Assembly: GCA_963974675.1 (NCBI GenBank)
Contig: CAXBDQ010000008.1
Span: 33,588-97,587 of the forward strand
DNA length: 64,000 nt
Origin: Porticoccus sp963974675
GTDB taxonomy: Bacteria > Pseudomonadota > Gammaproteobacteria > Pseudomonadales > Porticoccaceae
Direction of reading: 5' to 3'
The position numbers were made by a program, and so were the translations under genes. Below the pieces are notes generated by a model. That model searched no databases, was not told the DNA's origin, and was given only the letters and a program-made list of their open reading frames with translations. Below, one piece after another: positions 1 to 9,256 of the stretch. Position 1 is the first letter of the stretch. The number at the start of each line of letters is the position of its first letter.

Positions 1-74
1 CAGTTTTTTGTATGAATTTTGTTGCCCTCAGCTAATGTGGAGCGCATCAAAGACTGTAGGGGGTGAATGGTTCG

Positions 75-842
75 CTAGAAACAGTCTTTCCAGCGACGGA
101 TAGCAGCAAATACTTCAGTCTCTGAAGGAAGAGCTTGGTTGCTATGTCGTCTAGCAGCTTCTTGAATACTCTGGTGCCCTGTTCGCAGAAAAGGATTGGT
201 CGCAAGTTCTTTCGATAGTGCTGAGGGTATCGTCGGCTTATTTTGCTGACGTAGTTCTCCTATTTCTATAGCACGTTGCTGTAAAACTTCGTTGTCTGGC
301 TCTACCTCGAGGGCAAAGCGGGTATTAGCTTCTGTGTATTCATGGGCACAATAGATCTTTGTGTCAGCAGGTAAAGAGGCTAATCGTGATAGAGAGTGCC
401 ACATTTGATCTGGCGTTCCCTCGAATAGCCGACCACAGCCATTGGAAAAAAGTGTATCTCCGCAAAAGACCAAGGACTCGCTCGCTGAAAAGTAGGCAAT
501 GTGATCCAGCGTGTGTCCTGGAATACTGATCACTTGAAAAGTTTGGTCCGCAATATTGAGTAAATCCCCATCCTTCATGATTGTTGTGGCTTGAGGTATC
601 CCTTCTGGAGCATAAACGGGTACGGAATACTCCCTGAGTAATTGATCTATCCCCCCTACGTGATCTGCGTGATGGTGTGTGATCAGTATGCCTTTCAATG
701 AAAGCTCTAATCGATGGAGTGTTTCCAATACAGGTGTGGCATCTCCTGGGTCTACCACATAGGCCTGATTTTCACCCTGCGAATGAAACAACCAGATATA
801 ATTATCTGTAAAGGCAGGAATTGTATGGACAATCAGGGGCAT
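75..842 (-). CDS. gloB: Hydroxyacylglutathione hydrolase (glyoxalase II)
   Basis: Hydrolyses S-D-lactoylglutathione to D-lactate and glutathione, the second step of cytosolic methylglyoxal detoxification. The 255-residue protein has the family length. The metallo-beta-lactamase metal motif THHHADH lies at residues 55-61, further ligands are at H110, D129 (in CGDT) and H167 (in CAHEYT), and the glyoxalase II C-terminal NPFLR segment is present. The gene is divergent from the methyltransferase that starts at 1002, the same pairing I recall next to rnhA and dnaQ in Pseudomonas. Nothing in the sequence looks degenerate. Confidence 0.96.
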   Translation of the reverse strand: MPLIVHTIPAFTDNYIWLFHSQGENQAYVVDPGDATPVLETLHRLELSLKGILITHHHADHVGGIDQLLREYSVPVYAPEGIPQATTIMKDGDLLNIADQTFQVISIPGHTLDHIAYFSASESLVFCGDTLFSNGCGRLFEGTPDQMWHSLSRLASLPADTKIYCAHEYTEANTRFALEVEPDNEVLQQRAIEIGELRQQNKPTIPSALSKELATNPFLRTGHQSIQEAARRHSNQALPSETEVFAAIRRWKDCF

Positions 843-973
843 ATTAGATTCCAGTAGTTTTCGCTGTGGATAATACTCATAATAAACTAATCAGCCCGTG
901 GAGCATAAACGGTAAGGCGTGGTTGGTGTTTGGTTAGTTGCTCTAAGAGCAGTGGCGTAAAATGATTAATATA

Positions 974-990
974 ACTTTTTTGAAAAAAGT
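974..990. repeat. Short perfect inverted repeat before the methyltransferase
   Basis: ACTTTTTT-G-AAAAAAGT is a perfect 8-bp inverted repeat with a single central base, ending 11 bp before the methyltransferase ATG. It overlaps the position expected for the leader or ribosome entry region. It could be an operator or simply an A/T run; function is not shown. Confidence 0.4.
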
Positions 991-1001
991 GCGGTTAAAG
1001 C

Positions 1002-1910
1002 ATGGGTAATATAGTTCGTGCAGTTAAGGAATACTTGGACACAAAACATCGGATCGCCCCACTGTCATGTTCTCAGGTGTCTATTGAGGCTTGGTTTGAG
1101 ACGCAATATGGCCAATATCTTCTAAACCAGGAGCATCAGGGGCTACGACATGTAATGCCTGATCTAGGTGCCCACAGAATGATGTATTTGGGTGTGACGC
1201 CACAACGGTTATTACCCGGTGAATTTAACCATTTACATAGTTTCTCTATTGGATCCTCGAGTGATAGAGTCGGTGATACCGCTGTTATTGCTGATTTTGA
1301 TGAGCTGCCGCTACCCTCAGAAACTGTTGACACTGTATTACTTCATCATGCGCTTGAATTTTCTGTATTTCCCCATGAAGTTCTAAAGGAAGCCGCCAGA
1401 GTATTGAAACCTTGCGGGCATATGGCGCTGGTGGTGTTAAACCCAATGAGTATGTTTGGTTTAGTAAAGTGGCCAGCTCGGTTGGTTTCATCACACGCCG
1501 TATGGCGTCACCATAGCTTACGCTATGGACGGATATTAGATTGGCTGAGACTGTTGAATATACAACCCATTAAAGCTGTTTCAGGCGGGTTTTTCTGGCC
1601 GGCTCGAGGCTCAACAACGGGTGGCCTTGGAGAATGGCGTACTGGTGAAGGTTGTAAAGACGGGTTAATGGATCGATTAGGTCAAAGATACAGTTCGCCC
1701 TTTGGTGCTTACTATATCCTCGTCGCAAGAAAGTATGTGGTTCGCCCCACATTTTCCGGACCCAGCAAATGGAAGGCTATTCGTATACCCGTTGCGTCTG
1801 CTGTGAAAAATAATGGGGTCAATAAAACGCAATTGGTTGAAGACAGCGTGTCAGAAAATAATTTGTCAGAGAAAACGTTGATTAAAGAGAGAATGTTGGG
1901 AGAAAAATAA
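1002..1910 (+). CDS. Class I SAM-dependent methyltransferase
   Basis: A 302-residue protein with a methyltransferase type-11 core around residues 70-160. An acidic loop (IADFDELPLPSETVD) precedes the hydrophobic strand VLLHHALEF, and a VLKPCGHMALVV segment matches strands 4-5 of the Rossmann fold. The C-terminal 60 residues are polar and low in complexity. The stop at 1908-1910 directly abuts the TTG start of rnhA, so the two are probably co-transcribed and translationally coupled. The same order, gloB / methyltransferase / rnhA / dnaQ, is found in pseudomonads. The substrate is unknown. Confidence 0.8.
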   Translation: MGNIVRAVKEYLDTKHRIAPLSCSQVSIEAWFETQYGQYLLNQEHQGLRHVMPDLGAHRMMYLGVTPQRLLPGEFNHLHSFSIGSSSDRVGDTAVIADFDELPLPSETVDTVLLHHALEFSVFPHEVLKEAARVLKPCGHMALVVLNPMSMFGLVKWPARLVSSHAVWRHHSLRYGRILDWLRLLNIQPIKAVSGGFFWPARGSTTGGLGEWRTGEGCKDGLMDRLGQRYSSPFGAYYILVARKYVVRPTFSGPSKWKAIRIPVASAVKNNGVNKTQLVEDSVSENNLSEKTLIKERMLGEK

Positions 1911-2342
1911 TTGAAGGAAGTAGAAATTTTTACTGATGGCGCATGTCGGGGAAATCCTGGTCCGGGCGGCTGGGGTGCACTATTACGATTCGGTGATAAA
2001 GAAAAATCAATCTTTGGTGGTGAAGGCGAAACGACTAATAACCGTATGGAGTTAACGGCAGCAATAGAGGCGTTAGCAGAATTAAAGGGAGCAACCAAAG
2101 TGGTCTTGACCACAGATTCTGAGTATGTGCGTCAGGGTATCACCAGCTGGTTAGAAAACTGGAAAAAGCGTGGGTGGAAAACCGCTAGTAGAAAATCCGT
2201 AAAAAATGTGGATTTGTGGCAGCGTTTGGAGGCAGAGGCAGAGCGTCACGAAGTGGAATGGAGGTGGGTTAAAGGCCATAGTGGTCATCGTGAGAATGAA
2301 ATCGCTGATCAATTGGCTAATCGCGGTATCGATGAATTATAA
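1911..2342 (+). CDS. rnhA: Ribonuclease HI
   Basis: Degrades the RNA strand of RNA:DNA hybrids (primer and R-loop removal). The 143-residue length is typical. Catalytic residues are visible: D9 (FTDGACRGNPG), E47 (NRMEL), D69 (TTDSEYV), H123 (KGHSGH) and D133 (IADQLA). It starts with TTG immediately after the upstream stop codon; no in-frame ATG lies before the first catalytic strand, so the TTG start is well supported. dnaQ follows 67 bp downstream on the same strand, the conserved rnhA-dnaQ pair of Proteobacteria. Confidence 0.96.
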   Translation: MKEVEIFTDGACRGNPGPGGWGALLRFGDKEKSIFGGEGETTNNRMELTAAIEALAELKGATKVVLTTDSEYVRQGITSWLENWKKRGWKTASRKSVKNVDLWQRLEAEAERHEVEWRWVKGHSGHRENEIADQLANRGIDEL

Positions 2343-2409
2343 ACAATGCCTTACTAGTAAAAATTTTTGCTAATAAAGACTGATTTTCACCCATAGAGAT
2401 ACCAGAACC

Positions 2410-3141
2410 ATGGCAAGACAAGTCGTATTGGATACAGAAACCACCGGTTTGGAAACAAGTCAGGATCATCGAATTATTGAAATTGGTTGTGTTGAATTAG
2501 TCAATCGCCGATTAACTGGCCGTCACTACCACCAATACATTAACCCTGAGCGGGAGATTGATCAGGGGGCCATGGAAGTACATGGAATTACCAATGAATC
2601 CCTGGCAGATAAGCCTGTATTTGCTTCTGTAGCGGATGAGTTTTTGGACTTTATTCGGGGATCAGAGCTTGTCATTCACAATGCACCCTTTGATATTGGT
2701 TTTATTGATCATGAATTTGGTAAGTTGGACGACTATGCTTCCGTGACCAATAGCTGTGATGTGATTGATACCTTGGTGATGGCTCGTCAGCGTCATCCTG
2801 GTCAGAAAAATAACTTGAATGCGTTGTGTAAACGCTATGGTGTGGATAACTCAAAGCGCGATTTACATGGGGCTCTACTTGACGCGGAAATACTTGCCGA
2901 CGTTTATTTGTTAATGACGGGTGGGCAAGTGGACCTGGTGTTGGGTAGTCATGGTAGCGCTAAGGAGGGTAATGTACAAAACGACATCCGTCGTCTTTCG
3001 AGTGACCGATCGCCCCTTAAAATTATTCGTGCCAGCGAAGAAGAACTGGAACAGCACAACGAAAAACTGGCCCAAATTAATAAGGCCAGTGATGGTAGTT
3101 GTGTGTGGTTGGCGGCATCAGTTGATGCCGCTTCAGACTAG
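2410..3141 (+). CDS. dnaQ: DNA polymerase III epsilon subunit (3'-5' proofreading exonuclease)
   Basis: Proofreading subunit of the replicative polymerase core. The 243-residue protein has the DEDDh exonuclease motifs in order: Exo I VLDTETTG (D8, E10), Exo II IHNAPFDIGF (around residues 93-102) and Exo III HGALLDAEILAD. A flexible linker and a C-terminal alpha-subunit-binding segment follow. The final codons contain a perfect GCGGCATCA/TGATGCCGC hairpin (3112-3131), but no T-run follows it. The gene is convergent with nhaB, whose stop is 25 bp downstream. Confidence 0.96.
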   Translation: MARQVVLDTETTGLETSQDHRIIEIGCVELVNRRLTGRHYHQYINPEREIDQGAMEVHGITNESLADKPVFASVADEFLDFIRGSELVIHNAPFDIGFIDHEFGKLDDYASVTNSCDVIDTLVMARQRHPGQKNNLNALCKRYGVDNSKRDLHGALLDAEILADVYLLMTGGQVDLVLGSHGSAKEGNVQNDIRRLSSDRSPLKIIRASEEELEQHNEKLAQINKASDGSCVWLAASVDAASD

Positions 3142-3166
3142 CTTCAGTGTGTCTATGATATCCTGA

Positions 3167-4675
3167 TTACAGAACGTACTTCACACACAATACACCAACA
3201 ACTGAAAGAACAATGGTGTAGGGCATCGCCATAATGACCATCCTGCCATAGGATAGTCGAATAAGTGGAGCCAATGCAGAGGTTAACAGGAATAAGAATG
3301 CTGCCTGCCCATTGGGTGTCGCAACACTAGGAAGGTTAGTACCCGTATTGATAGCAACGGTGAGCAGATCGAAATGTTCTCTACTAATTTTTCCTGCATC
3401 CAGTACGGCTTTAACTTCGTTAATGTATACCGTTGCTACAAAAACATTATCACTGATCGCAGAGAGTACCCCGTTAGCGATAAAGAACATGACGGGCTGT
3501 ATGCTCGGATCCATTTCCAGTACTGCATGAATAATCGGTGAGAACAGATGTTGGTCGTGAATAACTGCCACGATGGCAAAAAACACTACCAGTAACGCCG
3601 TAAATGGTAGGGCTTCTTCAAACGCATGACCAATACGGTGTTCTTCAGTGATACCGTTAAAAGCCGTCAGAAGGACGATAACTGATAGGCCAATTAGCCC
3701 TACGGGTGCTAAGTGAAACGCTAAACCGACAATCAGAAAAAGCGCGACCAATGCCTGAATAATTAAGGACATTCGGTGTTTATTCGTCATCTTTTTAGAT
3801 TCTTGTACGTCGAACTCCTCCAACACTGTGCGTACAGCCTCAGGAAGTTTGGTGCCATAGCCAAACCCACCGAACTTTTCCAGAAGTACGCAGGTTATTA
3901 GGCCGCAGACTAAAACAGGCATAGTGACGGGAGCCATTATTAGAAAGAATTCTATAAAAGTCCAACCAGCTTTTTCTGCAATTAATAGGTTTTGGGGTTC
4001 TCCTACTAAGGTAGTAACACCACCCAATGCGGTACCAACAGCACCGTGCATAATCAAGCTGCGTAAGAACGAACGAAAACCTTCCAAGTCTTTTCGGTGA
4101 TATTCAGTGACTGAGTCATCATTGGAATGGTCGTGACCATGTTCGTGATGCACCTCTTTGCCTGAAGCTACCTTGTGATATACCGAATAGAAACCTATCG
4201 CGACGCTGATGAGTACAGCCGTTACTGTCAGGGCGTCTAAGAAGGCAGACAAAAAGGCTCCAGCGATAGAGAATAGTAATGACAGTACCACCTTGGATCG
4301 AACACCAATCAAAAGTTTGGTAAAGGTGAACAAAAGCAGGTCACGCATAAAGTAAATGCCTGCCACCATAAAAATTAGTAGAAGAATAACTTCAAAATTC
4401 CCTAGCGCCTCATGATAGACCGTTTCCGGTTTAGTCATACCCAGAAGAACTGCCTCAATGGCGAGTAGTCCACCGGGTTGCAGTGGGTAGCATTTTAGGG
4501 CCATGGCTAGGCAAAAAATAAATTCAACGATCAACACCCAGCCAGTGAAAAAATTATTGGTGGTGAAAACGAGAATAGGGTTAGCAACTAAAAAAGCCAG
4601 AATGGTGTATTTATACCAATCGGGAGAGTTACCCAGAAAATTTTTACTGAAAGCCTGAAGCATTGGCTGGGGCAT
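3167..4675 (-). CDS. nhaB: Na+/H+ antiporter NhaB
   Basis: Inner-membrane sodium/proton antiporter that helps maintain low cytoplasmic Na+, expected in a marine organism. The protein is 502 residues, close to the approximately 513 of E. coli NhaB, and consists of about 12 hydrophobic segments. Family landmarks include the N-terminal MPQPMLQAFSKNFLGNSPDWYK, the DALTVTAVLI segment, and a GEPQNLLIAEKAGW motif. A His/Asp-rich cytoplasmic loop (HHEHGHDHSNDD, around residue 177) interrupts the membrane part. It is divergent from fimL across 151 bp. Confidence 0.95.
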   Translation of the reverse strand: MPQPMLQAFSKNFLGNSPDWYKYTILAFLVANPILVFTTNNFFTGWVLIVEFIFCLAMALKCYPLQPGGLLAIEAVLLGMTKPETVYHEALGNFEVILLLIFMVAGIYFMRDLLLFTFTKLLIGVRSKVVLSLLFSIAGAFLSAFLDALTVTAVLISVAIGFYSVYHKVASGKEVHHEHGHDHSNDDSVTEYHRKDLEGFRSFLRSLIMHGAVGTALGGVTTLVGEPQNLLIAEKAGWTFIEFFLIMAPVTMPVLVCGLITCVLLEKFGGFGYGTKLPEAVRTVLEEFDVQESKKMTNKHRMSLIIQALVALFLIVGLAFHLAPVGLIGLSVIVLLTAFNGITEEHRIGHAFEEALPFTALLVVFFAIVAVIHDQHLFSPIIHAVLEMDPSIQPVMFFIANGVLSAISDNVFVATVYINEVKAVLDAGKISREHFDLLTVAINTGTNLPSVATPNGQAAFLFLLTSALAPLIRLSYGRMVIMAMPYTIVLSVVGVLCVKYVL

Positions 4676-4826
4676 GAGGTTGTCCTTATTTTTTTGGATC
4701 TATTTTGTTGGACTCAAATCAAGTGAATAATAGTGCTATTATCCCCCTGTAGGCAAGGGCGAACGGTATAACGAGGTTGGCAGTTTTGCAAGTATTAGCC
4801 ATCGGCACAATGGATAATGAGTAGCT

Positions 4827-6497
4827 ATGTATTTGATTAATAAGCAGGCGTTGGAGCTAGTAAAAGGCGAACTTCAAAGTGAAATGGAGAAGTTGATCTT
4901 TGAAATTGATCAACCAGTCCACAAAATGGATAGGGAGGCGCTGTTAAATGGCCTGACGCACATTCATGGTGTTTTCTCACTATTGGAGGTGGTTGGGGGC
5001 AAGGCAATTGTTACGGATATCGTGGCGTTGCTTCAATCTGCGGGAGCTGAGGAGTTAAGTGAGGGGCATTGGGATGTCGCGGTTAATGCGATCAAATTAT
5101 TGCCGGTCTATTTTCAACAGGTTCAGTCAGCGGAGCGGGATAACCCGCTATTGTTGCTTCCAGAGATTAATGAGCTGCGACGTTGTAATGGGCAGCCATT
5201 AAGGGATGAGTATTTCTTTATATCGCAGTTGTTGCCTGAGTCACCCATTGTTTCTCTCATTATGTCGAAGGATTCATCACAACTGGATGTGATAAGACTC
5301 TCTCGGCATTTATTTCAGAAGGGCTTAATTCAAGCTGTTCGAGGCAGTGGACGCAAAGCTGCAGTTAAGATTATGGCGCACGCTATTCATCGTTTGCGCA
5401 AGGTGATGACTGATGGATCTGAGCAACTGTACTGGTCCATGGTTTTTGAGGTTCTTGGTGCTTTATATCGGGGGGCACTTGGGTTTGAGCAAACTCGCTT
5501 GCGCGCATTGATGTCTATTGAACGGCAACTGAAGATGCTTGCGGAAAATGCTTCTCATGAAAAATCTTATCCAGAGACCCAGCAAATGGCCATGATGGCC
5601 CATTTCGTACTTTCTGGTTGCTCCACGGAGAGCGCCCAGAAATTGTCTGCCGAATTGGCTATAGAACCTCTCAATTTTTGCGCTAAGGATATCAGCGCCT
5701 ACCGTGCTCATATGGTGGCTAGTGGCGGGTCTGATTTTCCTGAAATGATGTTGGTGCTGAGCGATAAGTATGATGAGCTGAGTTTTGTACTGGACGAATT
5801 GGTGATTAACCCCGGGCAGCGTACTCATAATCGAAGTCAGTTGCAGACGGGTCTCGCCAGCACCGCTGAAATATGTCTGATGTTAGGGTTGTCTCAATTA
5901 GGTCAGCGGTGTAGCCAGCATGCTGAACAATTAATGGGCATTTCTGGGGAGGAAAGAGTCTCAGATGAGTTGATCGATGACATGGTGAATACATTACTTT
6001 GCTTAGATTCCATTATCGTAGAATTACGAGATCAATCGCCTTCAGAGCATCAGTTGCAACAAATTAATCAGCAGACATTAAAAGCTATCGTCGAGTCAAA
6101 CGTGGTTAACCATGCCGAGAGACGAGTGTTACAGGAGGCTCTTATAAACCTTGCAGAGGTGATGAGGGTGTCGAGCGATTACTGTGAAGGCATGCCTGAT
6201 GAAGGTATGGCATCGAATAGTGGTGATCGGTCAATTTTGGATAACTTCAATGCGTTAGTTGGGTCGGTTGATATGTTGGGTTTAAGCCGAGCTTCATCTG
6301 TGGCTCGGCGCTGTCTTCATTATTTTGAAAAGAATTTTAATGGGGACGGAGAAGAAATACCGGAAACAATGGCGGATGTATTTGCCGATGCCATTGTGAG
6401 CTTGGAGTATTATTTGGATAATCGGCGTTGGGACTCGAGTTTTGACGATTCGGTCCTTAGCGTTGCTGAAAGTTGTTTGACCCGATTGGAAACCTAG
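4827..6497 (+). CDS. fimL: FimL-like scaffold protein with a degenerate Hpt domain
   Basis: A 556-residue all-helical cytosolic protein. Length, neighbours (nhaB upstream, nudC downstream) and an N-terminal histidine phosphotransfer-like fold match P. aeruginosa FimL, which links type IV pilus signalling to adenylate cyclase activation. In the N-terminal domain (about residues 8-75) the THIHGVFSLLE segment lines up with the Hpt helix. By my alignment the phosphoacceptor position is T44 rather than His, so the domain would be unable to carry phosphate, as in FimL, where it is Gln. The assignment rests on synteny and domain pattern, not on strong identity that I can measure. Confidence 0.75.
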   Translation: MYLINKQALELVKGELQSEMEKLIFEIDQPVHKMDREALLNGLTHIHGVFSLLEVVGGKAIVTDIVALLQSAGAEELSEGHWDVAVNAIKLLPVYFQQVQSAERDNPLLLLPEINELRRCNGQPLRDEYFFISQLLPESPIVSLIMSKDSSQLDVIRLSRHLFQKGLIQAVRGSGRKAAVKIMAHAIHRLRKVMTDGSEQLYWSMVFEVLGALYRGALGFEQTRLRALMSIERQLKMLAENASHEKSYPETQQMAMMAHFVLSGCSTESAQKLSAELAIEPLNFCAKDISAYRAHMVASGGSDFPEMMLVLSDKYDELSFVLDELVINPGQRTHNRSQLQTGLASTAEICLMLGLSQLGQRCSQHAEQLMGISGEERVSDELIDDMVNTLLCLDSIIVELRDQSPSEHQLQQINQQTLKAIVESNVVNHAERRVLQEALINLAEVMRVSSDYCEGMPDEGMASNSGDRSILDNFNALVGSVDMLGLSRASSVARRCLHYFEKNFNGDGEEIPETMADVFADAIVSLEYYLDNRRWDSSFDDSVLSVAESCLTRLET

Positions 6498-6536
6498 CTT
6501 TCCATCGCTATCGTCTGACCGTTGTAAGGGGAATGT

Positions 6537-7400
6537 TTGGTTATATCAGGTGACTTTTATCCATGTTCTACCCTTCCTGAGGGTAGCGCTCTGGTTGACG
6601 TATTATCCGGACAAGAACCTCTATATATAGCTGTTGCAGGGCAACAGCTATTAACTCGTCAGAATAGCCAAAAATTCTTGTTTGAAGCCGCTGAGCTTTC
6701 CATTGCAGAGGGCTTGGCCGAAAAGCACTCGCCACATTATTTATTGGGTTTATACCAACACAGACCCTGTTATGTTCTGGATTATAGCGATGAACCTCAT
6801 GCCTTAAAGGGTTTTGAATGGCGAAGGTTGAGGTCCTTTTTAGATTCTGTAGATGACTTGCACTTCAACCTTGCTGGACGTGCATGCCAAGTTGTTAATT
6901 GGGATAGGGAACACCGCTTCTGTGGGACTTGTGGTTCACGCACGAGTATATCTGAGGTTGATCATGCGCGGGTTTGCAATCCCTGCGATCGCCAATTCTA
7001 CCCAAGAATTTCACCTTGTGTCATTGTCGTTGTGACGAAGGATGAACACTGTTTGTTGGCAAGGAACTCGGCATGGGAAAAAAGATATTTTAGTGCTTTG
7101 GCTGGGTTTATTGAGCCTGGAGAGACGGTAGAGTTAGCACTGCATCGTGAAATAAAAGAAGAGGTTGGTATTGAAGTGGAGAACTTACAGTATTTTTCCA
7201 GTCAGCCATGGCCTTTTCCTGGACAATTAATGCTGGGCTTTCATGCCACCTATAAGGCGGGAGATATTCAGGTGGATAATCAGGAAATCGTCGAGGCTGA
7301 TTGGTGGCACTATACCGATTTACCCCCATGTCCTGCACCGCAAACATTATCTGGTCGTCTGATTGAGCACTTTGTTCGTCAGTGTAGACAGCGGGGGTAG
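6537..7400 (+). CDS. nudC: NADH pyrophosphatase / NAD-capped RNA hydrolase NudC
   Basis: Cleaves NAD(H) to NMN(H) and AMP and removes NAD caps from RNA. The 287-residue protein carries a four-Cys zinc site (C129, C132, C147, C150), a Nudix box from G190 through the REIKEEVG core (about 190-212), and the NADH-specific SQPWPFP motif at 222-228. The start is TTG at 6537, preceded by a TAAGGGG ribosome-binding sequence; the nearby ATG is out of frame. It lies 39 bp after fimL and 7 bp before the next gene, so it probably belongs to the same transcript. Confidence 0.95.
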   Translation: MVISGDFYPCSTLPEGSALVDVLSGQEPLYIAVAGQQLLTRQNSQKFLFEAAELSIAEGLAEKHSPHYLLGLYQHRPCYVLDYSDEPHALKGFEWRRLRSFLDSVDDLHFNLAGRACQVVNWDREHRFCGTCGSRTSISEVDHARVCNPCDRQFYPRISPCVIVVVTKDEHCLLARNSAWEKRYFSALAGFIEPGETVELALHREIKEEVGIEVENLQYFSSQPWPFPGQLMLGFHATYKAGDIQVDNQEIVEADWWHYTDLPPCPAPQTLSGRLIEHFVRQCRQRG

Positions 7401-7407
7401 TTGATCC

Positions 7408-8106
7408 ATGCCATTAATACTACCGACATTACTGCCACTGATTATCGGTATCATTTTGTTATGTTTATCGATGTACTTATTATTTAGAGCTCATATATTG
7501 GCAGTTCTATTGAAAGTAATCCCCGGTTTGTTGCTGCTATTTTGTGCTGTTATCTTAATTTTTAGTAGCATGGATATGATGAGTTATCGACAGCTTCTTA
7601 AAGAAGAATCAGTGGCAACACTACATTTTGAGCAGCTAGCGCCCCAGAGCTATGAAGTGATGGTCATCGATAAAGGCAATCAGCAGCATTACTTTTATCT
7701 TAAGGGTGACCAGTGGCAACTGGATGCCCGTATGATCCGTTGGCACCCAAGTCTTATTCGTATGGGTTTCCAACCGCTATATCGCTTAGATCGGATTGGA
7801 GGTAGGTATACCGATATCCAACAGGAGTTACACTCAGATCGGACTGTTTATCAGATCGCTAGTAGTGAATTGGCTTTGGAAGGTGGCGAGATTGGTCGCA
7901 GGGTTTTTACAAGCTGGGGTATTGATACTTGGCGCTGGTTTCACCAATGGGAATGGCTGCATAGCTGGGTAGATGCGGACTATGGAACAGCGACATTTGT
8001 GCCGATGGCTCATGGTGCTGTTTATGAAGTCACCGTGGGGTATTCAGGCTTGGTTGCTCGTCCTGTTAATGAAAAAAGCAGACGGGCCGTTGCCACTTGG
8101 CAGTGA
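7408..8106 (+). CDS. Uncharacterised membrane-anchored protein
   Basis: A 232-residue protein with two N-terminal hydrophobic segments (about residues 5-26 and 31-52), then a soluble, probably periplasmic domain rich in Trp, Tyr and His (residues 60-232). Homologues next to nudC or sohB in gammaproteobacteria are, as I recall, sometimes labelled as efflux-pump components, but no transporter signature is visible here and I do not adopt that name. It starts 7 bp after nudC and is followed 57 bp later by sohB, so it is part of a fimL-nudC-sohB run. Confidence 0.7.
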   Translation: MPLILPTLLPLIIGIILLCLSMYLLFRAHILAVLLKVIPGLLLLFCAVILIFSSMDMMSYRQLLKEESVATLHFEQLAPQSYEVMVIDKGNQQHYFYLKGDQWQLDARMIRWHPSLIRMGFQPLYRLDRIGGRYTDIQQELHSDRTVYQIASSELALEGGEIGRRVFTSWGIDTWRWFHQWEWLHSWVDADYGTATFVPMAHGAVYEVTVGYSGLVARPVNEKSRRAVATWQ

Positions 8107-8163
8107 TACACTCGTTGGTTTACTTAATGTTTATTTGAATGCAGTAAAAGAGGGAGTTAGATA

Positions 8164-9186
8164 TTGGAATTTTTATCTGAATACGGTCTGTTTCTGGCCA
8201 AGGCCATAACTTTTGTGATTGCAGTTATGGTCGTGGTGGGCGTGATAGCAGAGCTTGGTGGCCGAGTACGTAAACACTCAAGGGGTGAGTTGGATATTAC
8301 GCACTTGAACGACATTATGGACGAGATGGGTAATGTATTGCAGTCGGCTATGCTCAAACCCTCTGAACAGAAGCAGTTGAAAAAGCAGAAAAAGAAAGCT
8401 TTAAAGGCAAGCAAAAAAACACCAACAGAGAAGAGTCGGGTTTTTGTACTGGATTTTAAGGGCGACATGAGCGCCTCTGCGGTCACAAATTTACGTGAAG
8501 AAATTACGGCACTGCTGAGTCAAGCTAGCGCTGAAGATGAGGTCGTCGTGCGTTTGGAAAGTGCCGGTGGCATGGTGCACAGCTATGGGTTGGCAGCGAG
8601 TCAGCTTGATCGAGTGAAGAAAAAAGGTATTCCCTTAACCGTTTGTGTCGATAAAGTGGCAGCTAGTGGTGGGTACATGATGGCCTGTGTCGCCAATAAG
8701 ATTATTGCTGCGCCATTTTCGATATTAGGGTCTATTGGCGTCGTCGCTCAACTGCCTAATTTTAATCGGTTGTTGAAGAAACACGATGTCGACATTGAAC
8801 TACACACAGCGGGAGAGCATAAGAGAACTCTCACAATGCTGGGTGAAAATACTGATGAGGGTCGGGAAAAATTTATTGAAGACTTGGAGGATACCCACGA
8901 ACTGTTTAAGGAGTTTGTTTCGGCACATAGGGAAAGTGTTGATATTAATGCTATTGCCACTGGAGAAATATGGCTGGGTACACGAGCAAAAGGGTTAGCG
9001 CTGGTTGATGAGTTAATGACCAGTGATGAGTATCTTGTGGATAAATCTTCAGATGCGGATATTTACGAAGTGAAATACCTGCATCGTAAAAGCCTACCCG
9101 AGAGAATGGGCATGGCCGCTGAGAGTAGCGCAGACCGATTATTGTTGCGGTGGTGGAATCGGTTGTGTTCTCGAGATTTTTTTTAA
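8164..9186 (+). CDS. sohB: Inner-membrane S49-family peptidase SohB
   Basis: Signal-peptide-peptidase-like serine protease anchored in the inner membrane. The 340-residue protein has one N-terminal membrane helix (residues 8-28), a Lys-rich linker (69-90), and the S49 catalytic fold. The nucleophile S168 is in KVAASGGYMMA and the general base is K220 in the TAGEHKRTLT segment. The TTG start at 8164 has a good ribosome-binding sequence (AGAGGGAG) before it. It is the last gene of the run and ends just before a strong terminator. Confidence 0.93.
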   Translation: MEFLSEYGLFLAKAITFVIAVMVVVGVIAELGGRVRKHSRGELDITHLNDIMDEMGNVLQSAMLKPSEQKQLKKQKKKALKASKKTPTEKSRVFVLDFKGDMSASAVTNLREEITALLSQASAEDEVVVRLESAGGMVHSYGLAASQLDRVKKKGIPLTVCVDKVAASGGYMMACVANKIIAAPFSILGSIGVVAQLPNFNRLLKKHDVDIELHTAGEHKRTLTMLGENTDEGREKFIEDLEDTHELFKEFVSAHRESVDINAIATGEIWLGTRAKGLALVDELMTSDEYLVDKSSDADIYEVKYLHRKSLPERMGMAAESSADRLLLRWWNRLCSRDFF

Positions 9187-9214
9187 AAGCGTCATTTCAG
9201 AACGTAAAATAATG

Positions 9215-9256
9215 ACTAATCCAGTTGTTCGTTAAGCGAAGCTGGATTAGTTTCTT
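9215..9256 (+). terminator. Rho-independent terminator after sohB
   Basis: A perfect 10-bp stem ACTAATCCAG / CTGGATTAGT (9215-9224 and 9242-9251) has a nested TTCG/CGAA helix inside and is followed by TTTCTT. It ends the fimL-to-sohB run. It overlaps the last codon and stop of the convergent antiporter gene (stop at 9247), so the two genes share this DNA. Confidence 0.8.

Noticed and set aside
1712..2113. Minus-strand frame of 133 codons across the methyltransferase/rnhA junction
   Set aside because: It lies antisense to two well-supported genes and has no family features.
3112..3131. Hairpin at the dnaQ 3' end as a terminator
   Set aside because: The stem is perfect but is inside the coding sequence and lacks a T-run.
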